The notes beneath the pieces are model-generated. The model ran no database searches. It was not told where the DNA came from and worked only from the letters and a program-made list of their open reading frames with translations. The position numbers and the translations under genes were made by a program. A DNA stretch of 64,000 nucleotides, taken from positions 27,577 to 91,576 of the forward strand of contig CAZACK010000005.1 of the NCBI GenBank assembly GCA_964483455.1. Reading direction: 5' to 3'. The stretch is from CAYZJD01 sp964483455 (lineage in GTDB: Bacteria; Acidobacteriota; Terriglobia; Bryobacterales; Bryobacteraceae). Shown piece after piece: positions 1-7,428 of the stretch (the stretch's first letter is position 1; each line of letters opens with the position of its first letter).

Positions 1-2007
1 CAGCAGGAAGTCCGGCTGATCGAGCGATCCCACGCGGCTCATCCACGGATTCTGGTCGATGCAGCCGAGGTTCGCCAGGTACAGCAACGCCGCCCGGCTG
101 CCGCCGATCACGAATTGCGTCGACTTGCCGAGCTCCTCTTCGGCGATCTTCTCCGTTCGGATCCAATCCGGAAAGCCCTGCACGGCGTTCTTCTGGAAGA
201 AGTGCGCCTCCTCGATGCCGTTCGGGTAGCGGCGCAGCGACAACGGGCGATCCTTCAGGTGGGGGAGCAGCACGTCCGCCACCGCATCGTAGTAATTCAG
301 AATGTCGCGCTTGGTGTAGCCCTCGCGGGGGTAGAAGATCTTGTTCAGATTCTTGAATCGGATGGTGTGGCCCTCCACATCGAGGGCCGCTTCCGCATTT
401 CCGCCTGCCAGCAATGGTGGCCGCAAGGCCGCGGCCGCCGGCTGGGCGCTCTCGCGCACACATTCGCGCGGGGCGACGTCCGGCCGGAGACCGACAAACA
501 CCGGCGCGCGCAGCCGGCCGTCCTTGGTCCACGAGTGGAACCTCACCGTGCATACCAGCTCCGGCCGCACCCACGTCACGGGCTGCGGAAGCTGCGGCTC
601 CGGCTCGAACGGGCACGGAGACCCGCCGAGCGGCTCGAGCATCGCGTGAAGGCTCTCGAGCAGCTTGTGGTCGAAGCCGGACCCAACGCTGCCCGCAAAG
701 TCGAGCGCCCCGTTGTCATAGATCCCAAGCACCAGCGCGCCGAAATAGTCCCGCTCCCCGCGCGTGTAGCCGCAGACGACGAACTCCTGTTCGTGGGTGA
801 CTTTGATCTTGATCCAGTCGTGGCTCCGCCTGGCCTCGTAGACGCTCGCCGCCCGCTTGGCGACAATGCCCTCCAGGCCCTTGGCCCGGGCGGCCTCCAG
901 CAGCTCCCTGCCCCGGTCCTCGAAGTGGTCCGAGTACCGCACCACCGCCGCCGGGCGCAACACGGACTTCAGCAGCCGCTTCCGTTCGATCAGAGGCGCT
1001 TGTCGCAAGTCGCGGCCGTTGAGATACAGCAGGTCGAAGACGTAGAGCACCACCGGCCGGGTTCGCGCGAGGTGGGCCACCGCGTTGGGGTCGGTGGCCA
1101 TGATGCGCGGCTGGAGTCTCGAGAAGCTGGGCCGGCCTTCTTCGTCGAGCGCGACGATCTCCGCATCCAGGATCGCCGTCTCCGCCGCCACGAAGTGATG
1201 CAGGAGGCTCAACTCCGGGTATTGCCGGTCCATGCTGTTCCCGTTGCGGGAAACCAGCCGGGTGGTCTGGTCGCGCAGGAAGCAAAGCGCGCGCACGCCG
1301 TCCCACTTGATCTCGTACCACCAGTCCTCCCCGGGCGGCAGCTCGCTGGAAGAAGAGGCGAGCATGGGAGCGATCGTCTCCGGCATCGGATCGTTGGTGG
1401 CGGCGCGGGCGATGTCGCCTGCGGCTTGCTGTGTCTTCCGGGCCGGCATCTCATTCGCGATCTCCTCCTGCGTGCGCCCCGTCTTCACGCTCCAGGCATG
1501 GCCTTCCGGATCCCAGCCGGGCTGCGCCTCGGGATCGCGCTTCTTGATGAGCAGCCATTCGTTGCCCTTGCCGCGGCTCTTCATCCGCACCAGCGCGAAC
1601 TCGCCGCGCAATTTCTCCCCGAACAGGCGGAACTTGAGATCGCCGCGCTCCAGTTGCGCTTCAACGTTCCTGTCGCCGGTCAGCTCGTATGTGCCCTGGT
1701 CCCAGAGCATGACGCTGCCGGCGCCGTAGTTGCCTTTCGGGATGTTGCCCTCGAAGTCGCCGTATTCCAGCGGATGGTCCTCGACCATCACCGCCAGCCG
1801 CTTGGCCAGGGCTTCAAGCGTCGGTCCCTGCGGCACCGCCCAGGATTTCAGCGCGCCGCCGATTTCCAGCCGCAGGTCATAGTGCAGGCGCCGGGCATGA
1901 TGCCTCTGCACGCAGAACCGCCTGCCTCCGCGCTCCGCTCCTGAGGCCGGCTTCGGCTCGGGAGTCTTTTCAAATGCACGTTTCTTGGAGTACTCTTCGA
2001 GCGACAC
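1..2007 (-). CDS. ligD: ATP-dependent DNA ligase D (NHEJ), C-terminus beyond window
   Basis: Multifunctional ligase of bacterial non-homologous end joining. The 669 visible codons run from a GTG at 2007 to the window edge without a stop, so the C-terminal part is missing. Domains in order: an N-terminal 3'-phosphoesterase (about residues 15-170, with H36, H37, H42, D44 and E48 in the family block RHHARRLHYDLRLE); an ATP-dependent ligase domain with the nucleotidyl-acceptor motif KWDGVRA (K234); and the start of the primase/polymerase domain (from about residue 545, IRFKNLNKIFYP). PE-LIG-POL is a known LigD order. It is divergent from ku, its expected partner, across an 86-bp gap. The GTG start sits just before the conserved N-terminal block, but no strong ribosome-binding site is visible, so a slightly longer N-terminus is possible. 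It acts on DNA in the cytoplasm. Confidence 0.95.
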   Translation of the reverse strand, partial: MSLEEYSKKRAFEKTPEPKPASGAERGGRRFCVQRHHARRLHYDLRLEIGGALKSWAVPQGPTLEALAKRLAVMVEDHPLEYGDFEGNIPKGNYGAGSVMLWDQGTYELTGDRNVEAQLERGDLKFRLFGEKLRGEFALVRMKSRGKGNEWLLIKKRDPEAQPGWDPEGHAWSVKTGRTQEEIANEMPARKTQQAAGDIARAATNDPMPETIAPMLASSSSELPPGEDWWYEIKWDGVRALCFLRDQTTRLVSRNGNSMDRQYPELSLLHHFVAAETAILDAEIVALDEEGRPSFSRLQPRIMATDPNAVAHLARTRPVVLYVFDLLYLNGRDLRQAPLIERKRLLKSVLRPAAVVRYSDHFEDRGRELLEAARAKGLEGIVAKRAASVYEARRSHDWIKIKVTHEQEFVVCGYTRGERDYFGALVLGIYDNGALDFAGSVGSGFDHKLLESLHAMLEPLGGSPCPFEPEPQLPQPVTWVRPELVCTVRFHSWTKDGRLRAPVFVGLRPDVAPRECVRESAQPAAAALRPPLLAGGNAEAALDVEGHTIRFKNLNKIFYPREGYTKRDILNYYDAVADVLLPHLKDRPLSLRRYPNGIEEAHFFQKNAVQGFPDWIRTEKIAEEELGKSTQFVIGGSRAALLYLANLGCIDQNPWMSRVGSLDQPDFLL

Positions 2008-2049
2008 TTGAGGTTTCGTCCGCGGGCCGGATTGAATTCCTGCTAATTC

Positions 2050-2055
2050 TATGAT
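2050..2055 (+). promoter_or_regulatory. possible -10 element for ku
   Basis: TATGAT (five of six to TATAAT) lies 38 bp before the ku ATG in the 86-bp ligD/ku intergenic region. No good -35 is seen 16-18 bp upstream, so this is a weak prediction. Confidence 0.25.
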
Positions 2056-2093
2056 AAATCTGGAGAAAGCCCGAGGGGCAGCGGAGGAATCGT

Positions 2094-2975
2094 ATGGCGT
2101 CCAGTGTTTGGAAGGGCCACCTCACTTTCGGCCTGGTTTCCTTCCCGGTCAGGCTGGCCGTGGCCGCTCGCAGCGAGACCATCAGCTTCAACCAGCTCCA
2201 CAAATCCGACAACTCGCGCATCAAGCAGGTCATCTACTGCCAGGCGGAAGACAAGGCGGTGCCTCGCAGCGAGTTGGTCAAAGGCTTCGAGTACGAGAAG
2301 GACAAGTACGTCGTCGTCGACGAAGAAGAAATTCGCAGGTTTGCGCCCAAAACCGCCAAGGTGATGGAGATTCTCGAATTCGTGAAGGCCGAGGAAGTCG
2401 ACCCGGTCTACCTCGAGAGCTCCTACTACCTCCAGCCCGAGGAGGCCGGCGAGAAACCCTACACGCTGTTGTTCGAAGCGATGAAGCGGTCGGGCTATGT
2501 GAGTGTGGCCAAGCTCACCATGCACAACCGCGAGCACATCGTGATCGTCCGCCCCGGCAAGCAGGGCCTCCTGCTGCACACGATGTACTATCGCGACGAG
2601 ATCCGCGCCGTGGACGAGTTCCGCACCGACGCGTCGCAGGTCAAGGACAAGGAGCTTGACCTGGCCATGACGCTCATCCAGACGCTGGCGGCCTCGTTCG
2701 AACCGGAGAAGTACAAAGACACGTATCGCGAGAACATCCGTGCGCTAATCGACGCCAAGATCCAGGGCGCGCAAATCGTCGAGCCGCCGGCGGCGCAGAC
2801 GATGGCGCCGGTGGTCGATATCATGGAGGCGCTCCGGGCCAGCCTGGATCAGCTCAAGAAGCCCGTGGCCACGGCATTTGAGCCGGCCCGGCAGGTGGTG
2901 GTCGAGATGCCCGCCGCCGAAGCCGCCGGCGAGAAGCGGAAGCGAGCGCCGCGCCGGGCGGGCGCGGCGGGGTAG
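2094..2975 (+). CDS. ku: Ku DNA end-binding protein (NHEJ)
   Basis: Bacterial Ku homodimer subunit that encircles double-strand break ends and recruits LigD. The 293 residues match the usual length. The N-terminus MASSVWKGHLTFGLVSFPV is the family's diagnostic opening, followed by the central beta-barrel region and a helical arm (about residues 190-235). The C-terminal tail after about 235 is rich in Ala, Pro, Lys and Arg (EKRKRAPRR), as in Ku proteins with basic DNA-binding extensions. GGAGG at 2083-2087, 6 nt before the ATG, fixes the start. It is divergent from ligD, so the two form a complete minimal NHEJ locus. Confidence 0.96.
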   Translation: MASSVWKGHLTFGLVSFPVRLAVAARSETISFNQLHKSDNSRIKQVIYCQAEDKAVPRSELVKGFEYEKDKYVVVDEEEIRRFAPKTAKVMEILEFVKAEEVDPVYLESSYYLQPEEAGEKPYTLLFEAMKRSGYVSVAKLTMHNREHIVIVRPGKQGLLLHTMYYRDEIRAVDEFRTDASQVKDKELDLAMTLIQTLAASFEPEKYKDTYRENIRALIDAKIQGAQIVEPPAAQTMAPVVDIMEALRASLDQLKKPVATAFEPARQVVVEMPAAEAAGEKRKRAPRRAGAAG

Positions 2976-2985
2976 CCGTCGCCGG

Positions 2986-3360
2986 TCAATGCTCGGCTAT
3001 CTGAAGGCCAGCCGCCTCAAATCGGCTGAAGTCCGCCTCCGAGGAGGCGACCGCCGCCCCAGCAAGCAAGGCTACTGCGGCTATCATGCAGTCGCATAGC
3101 GAGCCACGACGGCGCCCGGTCTGGTCAAAAAGATGCGCCGCGCTCGCGGCGGCGACGTGATCCAATGCTATCGGCTCTTTCAGCACTTGCAGCAGTTTCT
3201 TGGAGGCCGTCTGCTCCACCGGGCCGCACAGGAATTCCGCCCACGCCACAGCGCTAACTTGCGTGCTCTCGCCTTCGCGCAGCCATTTCCGAAACCGGTG
3301 ATCTTCCGCCGAGCCCGGGATCAACGCCCGGATGAGGAAGCTCGCGTCAAGGTGGATCAC
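2986..3360 (-). CDS. PIN-domain toxin, VapC family
   Basis: Predicted Mg-dependent endoribonuclease toxin of 124 residues. PIN acidic residues are visible: D5 in the opening MIHLDASFLIRAL, a central Glu in the AWAEF segment, and a later Asp in LCDCMIAAVAL. The last acidic position near EADFSRFEAAG fits the fold. The ATG overlaps the stop of the upstream antitoxin gene by 4 bp (ATGA), giving the antitoxin-toxin order typical of vapBC. Targets (tRNA or rRNA) cannot be inferred. Confidence 0.88.
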   Translation of the reverse strand: MIHLDASFLIRALIPGSAEDHRFRKWLREGESTQVSAVAWAEFLCGPVEQTASKKLLQVLKEPIALDHVAAASAAHLFDQTGRRRGSLCDCMIAAVALLAGAAVASSEADFSRFEAAGLQIAEH

Positions 3361-3641
3361 CGCCAGGCGCGCTCCATACGCAGGGAGGAAGCACGCCGCT
3401 CAGCCCGCACTTCCTTCACCCAGCGATCAGCCTCAGCCGGGGTCAGCGCCATCAACTTCTGAACACTCTCCCAGGCTGCAAGCGCCTCCTGTCGCGGGTC
3501 GGGTAGCTGCTCTGCCGCTTGCCGGATGGCGCGCCGGAGCGCTTCGGACCTGGAAACATTGAGCCGCTTGGCCAATCGATCCAGGGCGTTCACCGTTTCC
3601 ACGTCCAACGAGTATGTCGACTTCACGGTCGCTACGGCCAT
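3357..3641 (-). CDS. ribbon-helix-helix antitoxin, CopG/VapB-like
   Basis: A 94-residue partner of the PIN toxin. The N-terminal segment (about residues 8-42, TYSLDVETVNALDRLAKRL then NVSRSEALRRAI) has a beta strand, helix and helix pattern typical of ribbon-helix-helix DNA-binding antitoxins. The C-terminal half is a charged helix that would bind and neutralise the toxin. It probably represses its own operon, as is usual for such antitoxins. It is translationally coupled to vapC through a 4-bp overlap. Confidence 0.82.
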   Translation of the reverse strand: MAVATVKSTYSLDVETVNALDRLAKRLNVSRSEALRRAIRQAAEQLPDPRQEALAAWESVQKLMALTPAEADRWVKEVRAERRASSLRMERAWR

Positions 3642-3658
3642 ATGGTTATTATACGGCC

Positions 3659-5287
3659 TTACTGCCGCTCGACGATCCGCCTGGCCGTGCCTCCCGCCGC
3701 CACCTTCATCGCCAATCCCTCCTTCAGCTCACTCCCCAGCCGCACTTCCTCATTCCCCGAGTCCGGGTCCTGGACCCTGTACAGCGTGTTCTCGTCCACG
3801 GGGTACCACTCCGGCCATTCGTTGAGGCGCACGTAGTTGCGGCGGAGATTCAAGACCCGCCGGTGCCTGGCGTAGTCGAACACGACGTTCCCGGACCAGT
3901 CCCGCGCCGCGTGCACACTCACGTACAACCGCTCGCCCTTGCGCACGGCGCCGAGTTCCATGCCCGGCAGCCAGTCCCGCAAGTGGCATCCTTGCGTCTT
4001 CATCATCGCGTAGAGCAGCAGCGTGCGGCTCCAGTTGCCGTCGCCGTACCAGCGCTCGATCGTTCCATCCGGTTGTTGCCTTCCCAGGAGGATTCTCGCC
4101 TGGTGCTCAATCCAATCCAGGGCCTCGGGAACCGGCTCCCGCGCTACCAGGTACAGCGCGCTTTCCGCCGCGTCGGCGTGGCCGTCGGCGATGCCTCCCT
4201 CCCACTTGTAGTCCCTATACTTCGGGAGATTCGCCAGAACTCGGCGGACGGCGGTTCGATACTTCTCCTCTCCGGTTGCCTGGTAGAAGGTGTACACCGC
4301 TCCGTAGACGTAACCCCAGTTGTCCGTCAGTTCCTTGTCCAGCGGCTCCAGGTTCGCGGTGCGGACTGCGTTGTACAGGAATCCATCCGGATTCGCCGAC
4401 TCGAGCACGCGGTCCAGCATCTTGCGGATCGCCGGCATCCATGATTTGCCGCGCGGCAGCTCCATCTCATTCTCGATGGCATGCACCAACGCCAGGCCGA
4501 CAACCAGTTCGTTGCCGTGATCATCCAGGTGTGTGCGCCCCGTGTCGGCCTTCTTCGTGAAGTCCCATTGGAAGCCCGGCAGGAATCCGTTCCCGGGCAG
4601 GATCTCTTCGACGTACGCGTCGCCGATTTGCTCCGCCCATTCCCGGAACCGGCGGTCCCCGGTCATCGGGATCAGGCGCGCCAGCACCTGCAACACATCG
4701 CCGTTCAGCTCCACGCCCTGGTCCGGGAGGTCCCCAAACCGGGTCTTGACGGGAGCCCGCTCGCGAAACTCCGCCATCATGTCCACCATGCGGAAGTACC
4801 ACGGGCCGCGCCCAAGCAGTTCCGTCACCGCAACCGCGCCGTCCTTCGAGTATTCGCCGGCTCCGAAGAAGCTCGGCGGGCCGAGCTTGCGGGTGCGGAA
4901 ATCGAAATCGCCGGGAATCGCGCTGCCGGTGTTCGTATACCGGATCTCATTCCGGAGCATCTCCATCATCCGTCCGCGGAGCAGCACCGGATCGGTAAAG
5001 AACGCCGTCGCGATCAGGTAAGGGTAATTGTCCGCGCCGGAGTTGTGCGGCGTGTAAGTCGACTCGGTGTTCCGCCTGCCCCGCACTTCCCCGAGCAGCC
5101 GGTCGGGGAGCAGCAGCGTTTCCGGATCGGCGTGCGACAGCCACCCCTCCATCATCCGCTTCGTCTTCTGAAAGACTTCATCCACGACCGCGCCGTTGGC
5201 GAGCGCCGTCTTCCACGGGTCTTCTTGCTGGCTGTGGCCACACCACGCGATCAGAATCAGCGCGAGAACGCGAGTTCGAACGGACAT
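3659..5287 (-). CDS. secreted alpha/alpha-barrel glycosidase-like protein, function unknown
   Basis: A 542-residue exported protein. A signal peptide is visible (MSVRTRVLALILIAWCG, cleavage near residue 19). The body contains repeated helical hairpins with aromatic and acidic residues (DNWGYVYGAVYTFYQATGE, GGIADGHADAAESALYLV), which suggests a six-hairpin (alpha/alpha)6 barrel as in unsaturated glucuronyl hydrolases and GH88/105/127-like enzymes. I do not recognise a specific family and name no substrate. A strong ribosome-binding site (GGAGGTGA on the minus strand, 5291-5298) fixes the ATG at 5287. It is divergent from a sialidase-fold gene 35 bp away, which suggests a shared glycan-processing role. 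Confidence 0.7.
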   Translation of the reverse strand: MSVRTRVLALILIAWCGHSQQEDPWKTALANGAVVDEVFQKTKRMMEGWLSHADPETLLLPDRLLGEVRGRRNTESTYTPHNSGADNYPYLIATAFFTDPVLLRGRMMEMLRNEIRYTNTGSAIPGDFDFRTRKLGPPSFFGAGEYSKDGAVAVTELLGRGPWYFRMVDMMAEFRERAPVKTRFGDLPDQGVELNGDVLQVLARLIPMTGDRRFREWAEQIGDAYVEEILPGNGFLPGFQWDFTKKADTGRTHLDDHGNELVVGLALVHAIENEMELPRGKSWMPAIRKMLDRVLESANPDGFLYNAVRTANLEPLDKELTDNWGYVYGAVYTFYQATGEEKYRTAVRRVLANLPKYRDYKWEGGIADGHADAAESALYLVAREPVPEALDWIEHQARILLGRQQPDGTIERWYGDGNWSRTLLLYAMMKTQGCHLRDWLPGMELGAVRKGERLYVSVHAARDWSGNVVFDYARHRRVLNLRRNYVRLNEWPEWYPVDENTLYRVQDPDSGNEEVRLGSELKEGLAMKVAAGGTARRIVERQ

Positions 5288-5303
5288 CGTTCACCTCCGC
5301 ACG

Positions 5304-5309
5304 TACAAT
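5304..5309 (+). promoter_or_regulatory. possible -10 element of a near-leaderless sialidase-like gene
   Basis: TACAAT lies 13 bp before the preferred ATG at 5323. No Shine-Dalgarno sequence precedes that ATG, so transcription from here would give a leader of only a few bases. Confidence 0.25.
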
Positions 5310-5322
5310 GATAGTAGTCCCC

Positions 5323-6345
5323 ATGAAGCGTATCGCACGGCTCGGATTGGCCGCGGGCGGCGTAGTTTGCCTCTCCGGCGCGGCCCGGGAAGCTCCCGCG
5401 CCCGAGCTCGTCGAAGCGCGCATGATCTGGAGCCGCGCCCCGCACAACGCATTCACGGACCTGATTCGCTTCAAGGACCGGTGGTACTGTGTGTTCCGCG
5501 AGGGGGAGAAGCATGTCTCTCCGGACGGCGCCATCCGCATCCTGACCTCGGCGGACGGCGAGGTGTGGGTGCCGGCCGGGCTACTCACTTCGAGGGACGC
5601 TGACCTGCGCGATCCGAAGCTCACCGTCACGCCGGACCAACGGCTCATGCTCACCGCCGGCACCGCCGAACGCATGGGCGCGGGTATCCTCCACCAGACC
5701 TACGCCTGGTTTTCGCGACAGGGCCGCGATTGGAGCGAGTCGGTCCGGATCGGCGACGAGAACTACTGGCTGTGGCGTGTCACCTGGCACCTGGATCATG
5801 CCTACGGCGTCGCCTACAGCACAAACGGCGAGCGCTCCACTCGTCTCTACGCGAGCAAGACCGGGAATTCCTTCACTCCGCTGGTGGACCCGCTGTTCAC
5901 CCGCGGCTACCCCAACGAGGCCTCGATTCTCTTTCTGCCCGACAACCGCGCGCTCTGCCTGCTCCGCCGCGACGGCGACGAGCCCTCCGCGCAGCTCGGC
6001 TCGGCCGTCCCGCCGTATCGCTCGTGGACGTGGAAGGACCTTGGCGCTAAGATCGGCGGCCCACACCTGATCCGGCTGCCGGACGACCGGATCGTCGCCG
6101 CCGTGCGCCTGTATGACGGCCAGATCCGAACGTCCCTCTGCTGGCTCGATCCCGAGGCCGGCTCGCTGGCCGAATTCCTCAAGTTACCTTCTGGCGGCGA
6201 CACGAGTTATCCGGGCCTCGTTTTCCACGATGGCTTGCTGTGGGTGAGTTACTATTCTTCCCACGAGGGCAGGACGGGCATCTACTTGGCGAAAGTCCGT
6301 TTTCCGCAGCCGGTGAAGGAGACCCGGAAGCGGTTCAGCTTCTAA
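5323..6345 (+). CDS. exported sialidase-fold (beta-propeller) protein
   Basis: A 340-residue protein with a signal peptide from MKRIARLGLAAGGVVCLSGA. The rest reads as repeated beta-propeller blades with sialidase/neuraminidase-like segments: FKDRWYCVFREGEKHVS, RILTSADGEVWVP, RDPKLTVTPDQRLML, SKTGNSFTPL. Asp-box-like turns (S-x-D-G-x-x-W) are present. Real exo-sialidase activity is unproven, because many Acidobacteriota and Planctomycetota proteins of this type have other glycan targets. A start at 5308 is possible, but the ATG at 5323 gives a better signal peptide. No ribosome-binding site is seen. It is divergent from the barrel protein at 3659-5287. Confidence 0.7.
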   Translation: MKRIARLGLAAGGVVCLSGAAREAPAPELVEARMIWSRAPHNAFTDLIRFKDRWYCVFREGEKHVSPDGAIRILTSADGEVWVPAGLLTSRDADLRDPKLTVTPDQRLMLTAGTAERMGAGILHQTYAWFSRQGRDWSESVRIGDENYWLWRVTWHLDHAYGVAYSTNGERSTRLYASKTGNSFTPLVDPLFTRGYPNEASILFLPDNRALCLLRRDGDEPSAQLGSAVPPYRSWTWKDLGAKIGGPHLIRLPDDRIVAAVRLYDGQIRTSLCWLDPEAGSLAEFLKLPSGGDTSYPGLVFHDGLLWVSYYSSHEGRTGIYLAKVRFPQPVKETRKRFSF

Positions 6346-6355
6346 CGGATTCTTC

Positions 6356-6442
6356 AGCCGCCGATGGACGCCGATAAGCGCCGGTCCAGTCCGGGAGATT
6401 GGTCCCTGCTCATTCGGCGTCTATCGGCGTTCATCGGCGGCT
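6356..6442. repeat. dispersed inverted repeat, copy 1
   Basis: The left arm 6356-6382 begins AGCCGCCGATGGACGCCGAT and the right arm is 6416-6442. They pair over 27 bp with 3 mismatches around a 33-nt spacer. It lies between the convergent ends of the sialidase-like and adenosine deaminase genes, just reaching into the end of the latter. A second copy of the same family lies at 59835-59908, so this is a dispersed REP-like element and possibly also a bidirectional terminator. Confidence 0.8.
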
Positions 6443-7418
6443 ACAGGTTCCTTTTCGGCTTCTCAGGCCGCCGCGGCAACTCGCCTCCGGCGGCGCCGCC
6501 AAAACTGTAGCGGAACCCGTTCTCGGACACGATCCGCAGCTCCTCCTTCCGGAATCCAAACTCCCGCGCGGCGATCTCGTACTCCCGCACCAGCGTCGTC
6601 CGGAACATCGCCGGATCGTCCGTGTTGAGCACAATCGGGACCCCGGCGTCGTACAGCCGCCGCACCGGGTGGTCTGCCAGTGACCGCACCGCGCCGGTGG
6701 CAACGTTGCTCGAAATGCAGATCTCGAGCGGGATGTCGCGGTCTCGCAGATGCTTCAGCAACGCCGGGTCCTCCACCGAGCGAATCCCGTGGCCGATCCG
6801 CTCGGCGCCCAACTCCAGCGACGTCCAAATCGATTCCGGCCCTGTCGTCTCGCCCGCATGCGCCGTCAGCCGCAGCCCGTTGCGCCGCGCGAACGCGTAC
6901 ACCTCGCCAAACCACTCCGCTGGCCCTCGCGCCTCGTCCCCGCCAATGCCAAATCCGACGATCCCCTGCCCCAGACGTTCCGCCGCCAGTTCCGCCACCC
7001 GCCACGCCGGCTCGACGCCGAACTGCCGGACTGCGTCCAGCAGCCAGCACACCGTCACCGGAGACCGCTCGCTCTCCGACCGCACCGCCTCGAAGATCGG
7101 CGCGAATTCCTGGCCGCGCCAGAGAATGACCCCCGCCGACAGGATGATCTCCGCGTACCGCACCCCCTCGACCTCCAGCCGGGCCAGCAGCGCCCGTGTC
7201 GCCAGCGCGTAGTGCTCGGGCCTCTCCAGCCGCGATGTCACCCAGGCGAAGCTTTTCAGAAAGCCCTGGAAGTCGTCGTGCCGGTATCGCGCCCGGATTT
7301 CCTCCAGCGTCAGATCCGGCGCGATTTCCAAGAGCGTCTCCGGCTCGATCGCCCCTTCCAGGTGCAGATGCAGCTCCGCCTTCGGCAATTCCTGGTAGAA
7401 GCCCGGCATCCCTGCCAT
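6441..7418 (-). CDS. adenosine deaminase-family amidohydrolase
   Basis: A 325-residue metal-dependent deaminase of the adenosine/adenine/aminofutalosine deaminase family. Family motifs are present: the metal-binding HLHLEGA (H17, H19), GFGIGGDE, HAGE, ERIGHGIRS, the SSNVATGAV block, and NTDDPAMF with the catalytic aspartates. The likely reaction is hydrolytic deamination of a purine nucleoside or related 6-amino purine in the cytosol. Menaquinone-pathway aminofutalosine deaminases share these motifs, so substrate choice is open. It is divergent from glgB, with the starts 10 bp apart. Confidence 0.85.
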   Translation of the reverse strand: MAGMPGFYQELPKAELHLHLEGAIEPETLLEIAPDLTLEEIRARYRHDDFQGFLKSFAWVTSRLERPEHYALATRALLARLEVEGVRYAEIILSAGVILWRGQEFAPIFEAVRSESERSPVTVCWLLDAVRQFGVEPAWRVAELAAERLGQGIVGFGIGGDEARGPAEWFGEVYAFARRNGLRLTAHAGETTGPESIWTSLELGAERIGHGIRSVEDPALLKHLRDRDIPLEICISSNVATGAVRSLADHPVRRLYDAGVPIVLNTDDPAMFRTTLVREYEIAAREFGFRKEELRIVSENGFRYSFGGAAGGELPRRPEKPKRNL

Positions 7419-7428
7419 AATATCTGCG

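Noticed and set aside
115..1944. A 609-residue open frame on the plus strand
   Set aside because: It is antisense to ligD; the minus strand carries all LigD motifs. The composition is Arg/Ala-rich, as expected of a high-GC shadow.
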